Below, piece after piece: positions 34,847-43,731 of a DNA stretch of 64,000 nucleotides. How positions within the stretch are numbered: the first letter of the stretch is position 1; each line of letters opens with the position of its first letter. The stretch covers positions 1,426,001-1,490,000 of the forward strand of contig NZ_AP022612.1 of assembly GCF_010729895.1 (NCBI RefSeq), written 5' to 3'. The stretch is from Mycolicibacterium confluentis (GTDB lineage Bacteria; Actinomycetota; Actinomycetes; Mycobacteriales; Mycobacteriaceae). The notes beneath the pieces were generated by a model that searched no databases, was not told where the DNA came from, and was given only the letters and a program-made list of their open reading frames with translations. The position numbers were made by a program, and so were the translations under genes.

Positions 34847-35169
34847 TCCGCGGCGCACCGGTAAAATCTCCACCTGGTCGGACCACGCGATCCCATATGG
34901 GATACTGACTGTTGGGTGTACGTCGTCACACCGGCGGCTGACACTCGGATGAAGACTTTGACGAGCGCGACCATCGCTACCAGCGGTGTGGCGCAGACCG
35001 CCCCAGTCATCATTCTCAACCAGGCACCGAACAGGGTCGCTGGCTCCGAACAGGATGTCCGCGAGTCTCTCGGGGCGAGACCATACAAGCCCGGCCATCC
35101 ACCGGGTACATAGCGGAGGCCCTCGCGCGGCCGCGTCTGAAAGACGCGCCCGGGGGCTAAGGAGACTAC
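34847..35169 (+). other. Non-coding leader of rne
   Basis: These 323 bases contain no convincing gene. A perfect 14-base palindrome ATCCCATATGGGAT lies at 34890-34903, and a GCGTCT-GAA-AGACGC hairpin lies near 35133-35147, 22 bases before the start codon. A long 5' leader fits the known self-regulation of RNase E mRNAs in other bacteria; whether it operates here is inference. Confidence 0.45.
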
Positions 35170-38100
35170 GTGGACGACGATGCCCAAAACAATGACCGCA
35201 CCGACAACAACACCGCAGAAGCTGCGGTGGAGGGCCAGGCCCCAGGCGCCGAGCAGCCTGAACTGCCTGAGCGCCTGAGGGTTCATTCCCTGGCGCGGGT
35301 GCTCGGCACCACCAGTCGGAAGGTCCTCGACGCGCTGATCGAGCTGGACGGCCGCTCCCGCAGCGCGCACTCCAGCGTCGACCGAGTCGACGCGGTCCGA
35401 GTCCGCGACGTGCTCGCAGCCAACGACGCCGCATCCAGCGGCGCCGCGCCCGCTGCGGCACCGGAACCGGCTGAGGCTCCTGCGCCTGCTGAGGCAACCG
35501 AACCGGCTGAAACTCCTGCGCCCGCCGAGGCGGCGGCCGAGGAGGCCCCCGCCGAGTCCGACGTCACCGAAACCCCCGAGCCCGCTGACGCCACCGCGCT
35601 GCTCAATCTTTTCTCGGCGCCTCAGGAGCCCGAGTCCAGGCTGCTGCTCGAGACGCCGGCTGGCCAGGCCGAGTCCGAGGCCCCGGCCGCCGCCTACCTT
35701 CCGTTGTTCGTCGCACCCCAGCCCGTCGACGCTCGGCCGAAGCCCGTCGCCGACGAGCAGGACGCCGACCACCACGAGCCCGTCGACGACGAGTCCGCCG
35801 CCGAAGAGGGTGAGGATTCGGCGGACGCCGACGACGCCGACGATTCGGAGCGTCCGGCCAACCGCCGCCGCCGCCGCGGTCGCCGCGGCCGAGGCCGTGG
35901 GCGAGGCGGAGACGGCACCGGCGAGTCCGACGGCGACGACGAGGACTCCGACACCGCGACCGAGTCTGCGGATTCGGACTCCGACTCCGACTCCGACTCC
36001 GAGACCGCTGAGTCCGAGGATTCAGAAGACCAGGGCGACGACGAGGCCGGCGGCTCCGACGGCGCCACCCGTCGCCGCCGTCGCCGCAGGCGGCGCAAGT
36101 CCGGTTCCAGCGATGACGGTGAGGCCGCATCGCCCGACGATCCGCCCAACACGGTCGTGCATGAGCGCGCGCCCCGCGAGAAGACCCGGAACGACAACGA
36201 CGAGATCCAGGGCATCAGCGGATCGACGCGCCTGGAGGCCAAGCGGCAGCGCCGCCGGGATGGCCGGGACGCGGGCCGTCGTCGTCCTCCGATCCTGAGC
36301 GAGGCCGAGTTCCTCGCGCGCCGCGAGGCCGTCGAGCGCACCATGATCGTGCGTGACAAGATCCGCACGGAGCCGCCGCACGAGGGTGCGCGCTACACCC
36401 AGATCGCGGTCCTCGAGGACGGCGTCGTGGTCGAGCACTTCGTCACGTCTGCCGCTTCGGCGTCGCTGGTCGGCAACATCTACCTGGGCATCGTGCAGAA
36501 CGTCCTGCCGTCGATGGAGGCGGCCTTCGTCGACATCGGTCGCGGACGCAACGGCGTGCTCTACGCGGGTGAGGTCAACTGGGAGGCCGCAGGCCTGGGT
36601 GGCAGCAACCGCAAGATCGAGCAGGCCCTCAAGCCGGGCGACTACGTCGTCGTCCAGGTGAGCAAGGATCCGGTGGGTCACAAGGGTGCTCGCCTCACCA
36701 CACAGGTGTCACTCGCCGGCCGTTACCTGGTCTACGTGCCCGGCGCCTCGTCGACCGGCATCAGCCGCAAGCTTCCCGACACCGAACGGCAGCGGCTCAA
36801 GGAGATCCTGCGCGAGGTCGTCCCATCGGACGCCGGCGTGATCATCCGCACCGCGTCGGAGGGCGTCAAGGAAGAGGACATCCGGTCCGACGTCACGCGC
36901 CTGCAGGAGCGCTGGACGCAGATCGAGGCCAAGGCCATCGAGACCAAGAAGAAGGCCTCCGGTGCAGCGGTCGCGCTCTACGAGGAGCCCGATGTCCTGG
37001 TCAAGGTCATCCGCGATCTGTTCAACGAGGACTTCTCCGGTCTGATCGTCTCGGGCGACAACGCCTGGACCACGATCAACGAGTACGTGAATTCCGTTGC
37101 GCCCGAGCTTCTTCCGAAGCTGACCAAGTACGAGAACGAGTCCGGCCCCGACGTGTTCGCGGTGCACCGCATCGACGAGCAGCTGGCCAAGGCGATGGAC
37201 CGCAAGGTGTGGCTGCCCTCGGGTGGCACGCTGGTGATCGACCGGACCGAGGCGATGACCGTCGTCGACGTGAACACCGGAAAGTTCACGGGCGCCGGCG
37301 GAAACCTCGAGCAGACAGTCACCAAGAACAACCTCGAAGCCGCCGAGGAGATCGTGCGGCAACTGCGGTTGCGTGACATCGGCGGAATCATCGTCATCGA
37401 CTTCATCGACATGGTGCTGGAGTCCAACCGGGATCTGGTGCTGCGTCGCCTCACCGAGGCGCTGGGCCGAGACCGCACCCGGCATCAGGTGTCGGAGGTG
37501 ACCTCCCTGGGGCTCGTGCAGCTCACCCGGAAGCGCCTGGGCACCGGCCTGATCGAAGCGTTCTCCACCACCTGCACGCACTGCGCCGGACGAGGCATCG
37601 TGCTGCACGCCGATCCGGTCGACTCCGGTGCGCCCGCGGCGCGTAAGTCCGAGTCCGGTGCCGGCAGTGGCAGTGGCAGCGGTGGCGGTGGACGACGCGG
37701 GAAGCGCGGCAAGAAGGCCAAGGTTGACGAGCCGCAGCCGGTCGCGAAGCTCCCGGCGCACTCCGCGGGCGATCATCCGATGTTCAAGGCGATGGCCGCG
37801 GCCAACGGCACGCCTGAGGACGACGAGGACGGCGCGGAAGTGGTCGTCGACGGCGACCTGCACAACCTCGATGAGGATTCGGTGCACGACTCCGTCGGCG
37901 AGGAGCGTGTCGAGGACACCGGCTTCGAGGAGTCCGACGACTTCGAAGAGTCCGACGACGCTGACGAGGACGACGACGACAGCGACGACGAGACCGACGA
38001 ACTCGACCTCGACGATGACGACGAGGATTCCGAGGACGACATCGACGATGTGGACCTGGTCGACGACGACAGTGACGACGACGACACTGACGACGACGAG

Positions 38101-38250
38101 GACGACAGTGACGATGACGACACTGACGACGACGACAGTGATGACGACGGCGACGACGACCTCGAGGATTCCGAGGTCGAAGAACCCGTGGTCGTGGCAC
38201 GTCCACGCCGCAGGAGGGCCGCGGTTCGGGCCGCGGGCCCCCCGCGCTGA
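35170..38250 (+). CDS. rne: Ribonuclease E/G
   Basis: A 1026-residue endoribonuclease that starts mRNA decay and matures rRNA. The catalytic core is in the middle: S1 domain near 435-470 (GNIYLGIVQNVLPSMEAAFV), the metal-binding D-x-N in VVDVNTGKFTG (near 700-702), the acid of GGIIVIDFIDM (near 744) and the zinc-link CTHC at about 802-805. A 390-residue N-terminal extension is low-complexity: Ala/Pro/Glu-rich, then acidic, with two arginine patches ([31 protein letters not shown]). The C terminus is an extremely acidic Asp tract (about 918-1006) ending in a basic tail. These arms are expected to be disordered and to bind RNA or degradosome partners. It starts at GTG 35170 after AAGGAG. Confidence 0.95.
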   Translation: MDDDAQNNDRTDNNTAEAAVEGQAPGAEQPELPERLRVHSLARVLGTTSRKVLDALIELDGRSRSAHSSVDRVDAVRVRDVLAANDAASSGAAPAAAPEPAEAPAPAEATEPAETPAPAEAAAEEAPAESDVTETPEPADATALLNLFSAPQEPESRLLLETPAGQAESEAPAAAYLPLFVAPQPVDARPKPVADEQDADHHEPVDDESAAEEGEDSADADDADDSERPANRRRRRGRRGRGRGRGGDGTGESDGDDEDSDTATESADSDSDSDSDSETAESEDSEDQGDDEAGGSDGATRRRRRRRRRKSGSSDDGEAASPDDPPNTVVHERAPREKTRNDNDEIQGISGSTRLEAKRQRRRDGRDAGRRRPPILSEAEFLARREAVERTMIVRDKIRTEPPHEGARYTQIAVLEDGVVVEHFVTSAASASLVGNIYLGIVQNVLPSMEAAFVDIGRGRNGVLYAGEVNWEAAGLGGSNRKIEQALKPGDYVVVQVSKDPVGHKGARLTTQVSLAGRYLVYVPGASSTGISRKLPDTERQRLKEILREVVPSDAGVIIRTASEGVKEEDIRSDVTRLQERWTQIEAKAIETKKKASGAAVALYEEPDVLVKVIRDLFNEDFSGLIVSGDNAWTTINEYVNSVAPELLPKLTKYENESGPDVFAVHRIDEQLAKAMDRKVWLPSGGTLVIDRTEAMTVVDVNTGKFTGAGGNLEQTVTKNNLEAAEEIVRQLRLRDIGGIIVIDFIDMVLESNRDLVLRRLTEALGRDRTRHQVSEVTSLGLVQLTRKRLGTGLIEAFSTTCTHCAGRGIVLHADPVDSGAPAARKSESGAGSGSGSGGGGRRGKRGKKAKVDEPQPVAKLPAHSAGDHPMFKAMAAANGTPEDDEDGAEVVVDGDLHNLDEDSVHDSVGEERVEDTGFEESDDFEESDDADEDDDDSDDETDELDLDDDDEDSEDDIDDVDLVDDDSDDDDTDDDEDDSDDDDTDDDDSDDDGDDDLEDSEVEEPVVVARPRRRRAAVRAAGPPR

Positions 38251-38258
38251 CAGGCGGT

Positions 38259-38288
38259 TTGACCCTCTACCCGCTGGTCACGTAACCT
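38259..38288 (+). promoter_or_regulatory. SigA-type promoter of rplU-rpmA
   Basis: TTGACC (38259-38264) and TAACCT (38283-38288) are separated by 18 bases. It lies just after the rne stop and leaves a leader of about 135 bases before rplU. Confidence 0.5.
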
Positions 38289-38430
38289 TGAGCAGTTGTC
38301 TGCAGGCCCTGCGCCCGCAGCGGCGGACTTCCGCGGTGTGAGCCGCAGCTCCGCCACCACAGACCCGCGTTCGCAGCCTTCGGGTGGCGCGCGCCCACGA
38401 GAAGCACGACGAGACGAGGACAGGCAAACG

Positions 38431-38742
38431 ATGGCGACATACGCAATCGTCAAGACCGGCGGCAAGCAGTACAAGGTCGCCGCGGGTGACGTGGTCAAGG
38501 TCGAGAAGCTCGAGGTCGAGCCCGGCGCCAAGGTTGAACTGCCCGTCGCGCTCGTCGTCGACGGTGCGAAGGTCACCACCGACGCCAAGGATCTGGCCAA
38601 GGTCGCCGTCACCGGCGAGGTGCTCGAGCACACCAAGGGTCCCAAGATCCGCATCCACAAGTTCAAGAACAAGACCGGCTATCACAAGCGGCAGGGCCAC
38701 CGTCAGCAGTTGACGGTGCTCAAGGTCACCGGCATCAAGTAG
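38431..38742 (+). CDS. rplU: 50S ribosomal protein L21
   Basis: A 103-residue ribosomal protein that binds 23S rRNA in the large subunit. Sequence [20 protein letters not shown] at the start and the basic C terminus with [18 protein letters not shown] are diagnostic of L21. ATG 38431 is preceded by GAGGA; reading further upstream would enter the leader. It is followed after 17 bases by rpmA and is expressed from the promoter after rne. Confidence 0.97.
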   Translation: MATYAIVKTGGKQYKVAAGDVVKVEKLEVEPGAKVELPVALVVDGAKVTTDAKDLAKVAVTGEVLEHTKGPKIRIHKFKNKTGYHKRQGHRQQLTVLKVTGIK

Positions 38743-38759
38743 ACGACGGAGCGAACGAC

Positions 38760-39017
38760 ATGGCACATAAGAAGGGCGCTTCCAGCTCACGCAACGGTCG
38801 CGACTCAGCCGCCCAGCGGCTCGGCGTCAAGCGTTTCGGCGGCCAGGCCGTCAAGGCCGGCGAGATTTTGGTGCGGCAGCGGGGAACTCATTTCCATCCC
38901 GGCAATAACGTCGGCCGTGGCGGCGACGACACCCTGTTCGCCCTGGCGGCGGGCGCGGTCGAGTTCGGCCAGAAGCGCGGCCGCAAGACCGTCAACATCG
39001 TTCCGGCAGAAGCCTGA
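38760..39017 (+). CDS. rpmA: 50S ribosomal protein L27
   Basis: An 85-residue ribosomal protein whose flexible N terminus reaches the peptidyl-transferase centre. It begins [20 protein letters not shown] and contains the family core [20 protein letters not shown]. There is no N-terminal cleavage extension of the kind found in some Firmicutes. It lies between rplU and obgE, the standard bacterial order, with an imperfect inverted repeat separating it from obgE. Confidence 0.97.
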   Translation: MAHKKGASSSRNGRDSAAQRLGVKRFGGQAVKAGEILVRQRGTHFHPGNNVGRGGDDTLFALAAGAVEFGQKRGRKTVNIVPAEA

Positions 39018-39028
39018 GTTCTCCACCG

Positions 39029-39093
39029 CGACTGTGAAGCCTGCTGCGGGATCTCGGAGTATTCGGCGATCTCTCGCAGTAGCTTCACAATCG
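39029..39093. repeat. Imperfect inverted repeat between rpmA and obgE
   Basis: CGACTGTGAAGC (39029-39040) pairs with GCTTCACAATCG (39082-39093) with one G-T pair, and the stem continues less perfectly inward (CTGCTGCGGG with CTCTCGCAG). It could attenuate or terminate transcription between the ribosomal protein genes and obgE. Confidence 0.5.
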
Positions 39094-39111
39094 AGGTGAA
39101 AGGACCACCCC

Positions 39112-40563
39112 ATGCCCCGCTTTGTCGATCGTGTCGTCATTCACGCGCGAGCGGGCTCGGGCGGCCACGGCTGCGCCTCGGTGCACCGCGAGAAGTTCAA
39201 GCCGCTCGGCGGGCCCGACGGGGGTAATGGTGGTCGCGGCGGCAGCATCGTGCTGGTCGTCGACCCCCAGGTCCACACACTGCTGGACTTCCACTTCCAC
39301 CCGCACGTCGTCGCGCCCTCCGGTAAGCAGGGCGCGGGCAGCAATCGCGACGGTGCGGCAGGGGCCGATCTCGAGGTGAAGGTGCCCGACGGCACCGTCG
39401 TACTCGATGAGCAGGGTCGCCTGCTGGCGGACCTGGTCGGCGTGGGCACCCGCTTCGAAGCCGCCGCGGGCGGGCGGGGTGGACTCGGCAACGCCGCCCT
39501 GGCGTCACGGGCCCGCAAGGCTCCCGGTTTCGCACTGCTCGGTGAGCAGGGCGAAGAGCGGGAGCTGACGCTCGAACTCAAGACCGTGGCCGATGTCGGC
39601 CTGGTCGGCTTCCCGTCCGCGGGCAAGTCCTCGCTGGTGTCTACGATCTCGGCGGCCAAGCCCAAGATCGCCGACTACCCCTTCACGACACTGGTGCCCA
39701 ATCTGGGTGTGGTGTCGGCGGGGGACCACACGTTCACCGTGGCCGACGTTCCCGGTCTGATCCCGGGCGCCTCCGAAGGCCGCGGCCTCGGTCTGGACTT
39801 CCTCCGGCACATCGAACGGTGCGCGGTGCTGGTGCACGTCATCGACTGCGCCACCTTGGAACCTGGGCGTGACCCGATCTCCGACATCGATGCGCTTGAG
39901 GCCGAGTTGGCCGCGTATCAACCCACCCTGCAGGGCGATTCGACGCTGGGAGACCTGGCCGACCGTCCGCGGGCGGTGGTGCTGAACAAGATCGACATCC
40001 CCGATGCCAGAGAATTGGCCGAGTTCGTCCGCGCCGATGTCGCCGAGCGCGGCTGGCCCGTGTTCGAGGTCTCAACAGTGAGCCGAGAAGGACTGCGGCC
40101 GTTGATCTTCGGTCTGTGGGACATGGTGTCGGCCTACCGCGCCGCCCAGCCGGTGCTGGCGCCGCGCCGACCGGTGATTCGGCCGATCCCGGTGGATGAG
40201 ACCAGCTTCTCCGTCGAGACCGACGGCCACGGTGGTTTCATCGTGCGCGGCACCCGTCCCGAGCGGTGGATCGCCCAGACCAACTTCGACAACGACGAGG
40301 CCGTCGGCTACCTGGGCGACCGGTTGGCACGCCTGGGTGTCGAGGACAAACTTCTGAAGCTCGGTGCCACCCCCGGTTGCGCCGTCACCATCGGTGACAT
40401 GACGTTCGACTGGGAGCCGCAGACCCCGGCTGGCGTCGATGTCACGATGACCGGCCGCGGCACCGACATCCGCCTCGACCGCAGTGACCGCATCGGCGCC
40501 GCGGAGCGCAAGATCGCCCGTAAGCAGCGCCGGCAGTCCGATGAGGACGACTCAGAGCAGTGA
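39112..40563 (+). CDS. obgE: GTPase Obg/CgtA
   Basis: A 483-residue essential GTPase linked to 50S ribosome assembly and stress responses. The N-terminal glycine-rich Obg fold (about 1-157; [37 protein letters not shown]) is followed by the G domain with P-loop [20 protein letters not shown] (near 164-183), switch [20 protein letters not shown] (near 211) and NKID. The C-terminal OCT domain spans about 340-430 ([20 protein letters not shown]), then a short charged tail. ATG 39112 follows GAAAGGA. Its stop is overlapped by proB (GTGA), so obgE and proB are coupled. Confidence 0.97.
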   Translation: MPRFVDRVVIHARAGSGGHGCASVHREKFKPLGGPDGGNGGRGGSIVLVVDPQVHTLLDFHFHPHVVAPSGKQGAGSNRDGAAGADLEVKVPDGTVVLDEQGRLLADLVGVGTRFEAAAGGRGGLGNAALASRARKAPGFALLGEQGEERELTLELKTVADVGLVGFPSAGKSSLVSTISAAKPKIADYPFTTLVPNLGVVSAGDHTFTVADVPGLIPGASEGRGLGLDFLRHIERCAVLVHVIDCATLEPGRDPISDIDALEAELAAYQPTLQGDSTLGDLADRPRAVVLNKIDIPDARELAEFVRADVAERGWPVFEVSTVSREGLRPLIFGLWDMVSAYRAAQPVLAPRRPVIRPIPVDETSFSVETDGHGGFIVRGTRPERWIAQTNFDNDEAVGYLGDRLARLGVEDKLLKLGATPGCAVTIGDMTFDWEPQTPAGVDVTMTGRGTDIRLDRSDRIGAAERKIARKQRRQSDEDDSEQ

Positions 40564-41672
40564 GCATGCATCGCGAGGCCATCAGGACCGCGCGGTCCGT
40601 GGTGGTGAAGATCGGCACGACGGCTCTGACCACCCCCAGTGGGGAGTTCGACTCCTCCAGGCTGCAGTACCTCGCCGACACCATCGAGGCCCGGATGAGG
40701 GCGGGATCCGACGTGGTCATCGTGTCGTCCGGTGCGATCGCGGCGGGCATCGAACCGCTGGGATTGACCAAGCGGCCCGCCGACCTCGCGACCAAGCAGG
40801 CCGCCGCGAGTGTCGGCCAGGTCGCGTTGGTGAATTCGTGGAGTGCGGCGTTCGGCCATTATGGGCGCACCGTCGGCCAGGTGCTCCTGACGGCGCATGA
40901 CATCTCGATGCGGGTGCAGCACAACAACGCTCAGCGCACGCTGGACCGGTTGCGCGCCCTGCACGCCGTCGCCATTGTCAACGAGAACGACACCGTGGCG
41001 ACCAACGAGATCAGGTTCGGTGACAACGACCGACTCTCGGCGCTGGTCGCGCATCTGGTCGGCGCGGACGCCCTGATCCTGCTGAGCGACATCGACGGTC
41101 TGTACGACGGCGACCCCCGCAAGGCCACCGCGGACCATCCCGCGCGTTTCATCCCCGAGGTCGCCGGACCCGACGATCTCGCCGACGTCACCGCCGGACG
41201 GGGCAGCAGTCTCGGCACCGGCGGCATGGTGTCAAAACTGTCGTCGGCGCTGCTGGCGGCCGACGCCGGGGTGCCCGTGCTGCTGGCCGCCGCCTCGGAT
41301 GCGGCCGCGGCACTGTCGGACGCATCGGTGGGCACGGTGTTCGTGCCGCGCACCGAGCGGATGTCGGCGCGCCGGTTCTGGGTGCGCTACGCCGCGGAGG
41401 CCTCCGGCGCCCTGACCCTCGACGACGGTGCGGTGCGGGCCGTCCTCAAGCAGCGTCGCTCCCTGCTTCCGGCCGGGATCACCGCGGTGGCCGGGCATTT
41501 CCACGGCGGCGACGTCGTCGAGTTACGTGGTGCCGACGCGAGCGTGGTGGCCCGCGGAGTGGCGGCCTATGACGCCGCCGAGTTGTCGACCATGATCGGT
41601 CGTTCGACCTCCGACCTGCCCGTCGAACTGCGCAGGCCCGCGGTGCACGCAGACGACCTGGTGGCTCTGTAG
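40560..41672 (+). CDS. proB: Glutamate 5-kinase
   Basis: A 370-residue enzyme that phosphorylates glutamate as the first step of proline synthesis. The amino-acid-kinase domain has [12 protein letters not shown] (near 13-24), [16 protein letters not shown] (near 54) and [20 protein letters not shown] (near 140-159). A C-terminal PUA domain spans about 280-360 ([20 protein letters not shown]). It starts at GTG 40560 overlapping the obgE stop, or at ATG 40566. Feedback inhibition by proline is known for the family. The next enzyme of the pathway, proA, is about 8.6 kb away at 50.3 kb, as in M. tuberculosis where the two are also separate. Confidence 0.96.
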   Translation: MSMHREAIRTARSVVVKIGTTALTTPSGEFDSSRLQYLADTIEARMRAGSDVVIVSSGAIAAGIEPLGLTKRPADLATKQAAASVGQVALVNSWSAAFGHYGRTVGQVLLTAHDISMRVQHNNAQRTLDRLRALHAVAIVNENDTVATNEIRFGDNDRLSALVAHLVGADALILLSDIDGLYDGDPRKATADHPARFIPEVAGPDDLADVTAGRGSSLGTGGMVSKLSSALLAADAGVPVLLAAASDAAAALSDASVGTVFVPRTERMSARRFWVRYAAEASGALTLDDGAVRAVLKQRRSLLPAGITAVAGHFHGGDVVELRGADASVVARGVAAYDAAELSTMIGRSTSDLPVELRRPAVHADDLVAL

Positions 41673-41681
41673 CTCAACCGC

Positions 41682-41738
41682 TGAGACCGCAGTCTTGGCG
41701 GTGATCACTCGCATTTCTGCGCCGTGGTTGCGGTCTCA
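41682..41738. terminator. Inverted repeat between convergent proB and TetR genes
   Basis: TGAGACCGCA (41682-41691) and TGCGGTCTCA (41729-41738) are perfect inverted repeats with weaker inner pairing. The right arm includes the TetR stop codon. Its position between two converging genes suits a bidirectional terminator. Confidence 0.5.
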
Positions 41739-42374
41739 ACGAGTCGGTGCGGCCTTCAGATACAGTGCGCCCCAGATGATCTCGGTCAGCACGTCGGCCA
41801 GTTCAGCGTCGTAGGTGCGCGGGTTGTGGGGCAGGTTCTGCTGGCAGGACCGCTCGACCATCCACGTCAGCGCGGTGGCCGTGGTGGCGGCGGGCAGTTC
41901 GGAGCGGATGGTGCCCGCGGCCTGTCCGCCTCGGATCACCGTGGTCACCCCGTCGGCGACGCCGTCCAGCAGTTCGCGGTACGTCTCGCGCGCGCCCACG
42001 TCGTACGGCGCCATCTCGTTGAGCGCAACCAGCACCGGCTGATGTGCGCGGTAGGCCGCGATGATCCCGTCGATGCCGGCGTGTGCGTCGGCGTAATCGT
42101 GGCGATCGGCCACCGACCACCATTTCTGGGCTGCCTCGGTGAGATCGGCGAACACCTGCGTGGCCAGGCGGCGGAGCAGATGTCCCTTGTCCTCGAAGTA
42201 GATGTAGAAGCTGGCGCGCGAGATCCCCGCCTCGGTAGCGAGTCGATCCACGCTCAACTCGGTGAAGCTCGATCCGTCGCTCATCAGGCGGTCGGTCGCC
42301 TCCAACAGGCGGCGCTCGATCTGCTGGCGGCGTTCCTCGCGGTTGGCCTGCGGTTTTCTTGTCACCGACGGCAT
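41736..42374 (-). CDS. TetR-family transcriptional regulator
   Basis: A 212-residue regulator with helix-turn-helix LSVDRLATEAGISRASFYIY (residues about 40-59) followed by FEDKGHLLRRLA, and a C-terminal ligand-binding domain. It is divergent from a cytochrome P450 gene. The 67-base gap holds a perfect 9-3-9 palindrome and both promoters, so it very probably represses the P450 gene and itself. A TACGCT -10 box ends 6 bases before its ATG. The effector is probably the P450 substrate, but its nature is unknown. Confidence 0.9.
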   Translation of the reverse strand: MPSVTRKPQANREERRQQIERRLLEATDRLMSDGSSFTELSVDRLATEAGISRASFYIYFEDKGHLLRRLATQVFADLTEAAQKWWSVADRHDYADAHAGIDGIIAAYRAHQPVLVALNEMAPYDVGARETYRELLDGVADGVTTVIRGGQAAGTIRSELPAATTATALTWMVERSCQQNLPHNPRTYDAELADVLTEIIWGALYLKAAPTR

Positions 42375-42380
42375 GGCAGC

Positions 42381-42386
42381 AGCGTA
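42381..42386 (-). promoter_or_regulatory. -10 box (TACGCT) of the TetR gene
   Basis: On the reverse strand this TANNNT ends 6 bases before ATG 42374, giving a leaderless transcript. Confidence 0.5.
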
Positions 42387-42405
42387 TCGGAGGCGAAAGC
42401 ATCTT

Positions 42406-42426
42406 GACTAGACATAGTGTCTAGTC
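42406..42426. promoter_or_regulatory. TetR operator before the P450 gene
   Basis: GACTAGACA-TAG-TGTCTAGTC is a perfect 9-base inverted repeat with a 3-base centre. It overlaps the P450 -35 region (TTGACT, 42404-42409) and lies 31 bases from the TetR start. Confidence 0.7.
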
Positions 42427-42427
42427 G

Positions 42428-42433
42428 TACCGT
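42428..42433 (+). promoter_or_regulatory. -10 box (TACCGT) of the P450 gene
   Basis: Eighteen bases after TTGACT (42404-42409) and 8 bases before ATG 42442. The intervening operator would block polymerase. Confidence 0.5.
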
Positions 42434-42441
42434 CTTCGGCC

Positions 42442-43731
42442 ATGAGCGTCTCCGATGTGACTCCGAGCACAACTGCCCCCTCTGGTGGCGTGGATCGCCC
42501 GTACGACCCGATCGACCTGTCATCGCGGGCGTTCTGGGCGTCCACGGCCGCTGAGCGCGAAGGAGCCTTCGCTGAACTGCGCGAGCAGCGCCCGGTCAGC
42601 TGGCATCCGCCCGTCGAGGACTCGCTGATGCCCGACCCCGCCGACCGCGGCTATTGGGCCGTGACCCGGCACGCCGACGTCGCCGAGGTGAGTCGCAACA
42701 GCGAGGTCTTCCTGTCGGGGAAGGGCGTGCTGTTCGAGAACGTCCCCGAGGAACTGCTCGAGGCCTCGCAGTCATTCCTGGCGATGGACCCGCCCCGGCA
42801 CACGCTGATCCGCAAGGTGGTGCACGCCGCATTCACGCCGCGGCAGGTGCGGCGCATCGAGGAGTCGATCAAGGCCAACGCCAAGGACATCGTGACCGAG
42901 ATGAAGGCCATGGGAAGTGGCGTCGACTTCGTGGAGCACTGTGCCAAGGAGTTGCCGATTCGGACCCTGTCGGACATGGTCGGCATCCCGGAGTCGGAGC
43001 GCCACCAGGTCGCCGAGGCCGCCGACGCGCTGGTGTCCTGGGGCGACCCGGTCTACCTCGACGGCCGCAACCCGCTTGAGGTCCTGGTGGTCAACCAGAT
43101 GTACCTGCACCAGGTGGCGTTGACGCTCGCTGTCGAACGACGCACCAACCCCGGCGACGACCTGTTCAGCGCCCTGGTGCAGGCCGAGGTCGAGGGTTCA
43201 CGCCTGACCGACCCCGAGGTGGCCGCGTTCTTCGTGCTTCTCGCCGTGGCGGGAAATGACACCACCCGGCAGACCATGAGCCACGGGCTGAAGGCGCTGA
43301 CCGACCATCCCGAGCAGCGGACCTGGCTGCTGGAGGATTTCGAGGGCCGCATCGGCCTCGCCGTTGAGGAGTTGGTCCGCTGGGCCACGCCGGTGATGAC
43401 TTTCCGGCGCACTGCCGCCGTCGACACCGAACTCGGCGGACAGCAGATCCTGGCGGGCGAGAAGGTCGTGATGTTCTACTCGTCGAGCAACCGGGACTCC
43501 GAGGTCTTCGACCGGCCTGAGGAGTTCGACCTGGGCCGCAGCCCCAACCCGCACCAGGGGTTCGGCGGGGGCGGGCGGCACTTCTGCCTCGGTGCGCACG
43601 TCGCCCGCGCTCAGCTGAGGGCCATCTTCGGTGAACTGCTGGCCCAGATCCCGGACCTGCAGGCTGGCGAACCCGCTTACGTACCAGGCAATTTCATCCA
43701 CGGAGTGCGGTCCATGCCGGTCACCTGGTGA
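42442..43731 (+). CDS. Cytochrome P450
   Basis: A 429-residue soluble bacterial P450 monooxygenase. The haem ligand is C382 in FGGGGRHFCLGAHVARAQLR, the oxygen-activating I-helix has LAVAGNDTTRQTMSHG (near 268-283), and the ExxR pair is in EELVRWATPVMTFRRTA (near 311). The C-terminal GNFIHGVRSMPV resembles the mycobacterial branch that includes cholesterol- and fatty-acid-oxidising P450s (CYP124/125/142-like), but I would not assign a subfamily. No ferredoxin or reductase gene is adjacent. It is under TetR control by inference. Its 3' end overlaps the converging sirtuin gene by 11 bases. Confidence 0.92.
   Translation: MSVSDVTPSTTAPSGGVDRPYDPIDLSSRAFWASTAAEREGAFAELREQRPVSWHPPVEDSLMPDPADRGYWAVTRHADVAEVSRNSEVFLSGKGVLFENVPEELLEASQSFLAMDPPRHTLIRKVVHAAFTPRQVRRIEESIKANAKDIVTEMKAMGSGVDFVEHCAKELPIRTLSDMVGIPESERHQVAEAADALVSWGDPVYLDGRNPLEVLVVNQMYLHQVALTLAVERRTNPGDDLFSALVQAEVEGSRLTDPEVAAFFVLLAVAGNDTTRQTMSHGLKALTDHPEQRTWLLEDFEGRIGLAVEELVRWATPVMTFRRTAAVDTELGGQQILAGEKVVMFYSSSNRDSEVFDRPEEFDLGRSPNPHQGFGGGGRHFCLGAHVARAQLRAIFGELLAQIPDLQAGEPAYVPGNFIHGVRSMPVTW

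Noticed and set aside
37921..38185. Frameshift or assembly error in the rne 3' end because of the GAC/GAT run
   Set aside because: The reading frame stays open and ends in a sensible basic tail; acidic tails are known in actinobacterial RNase E proteins.
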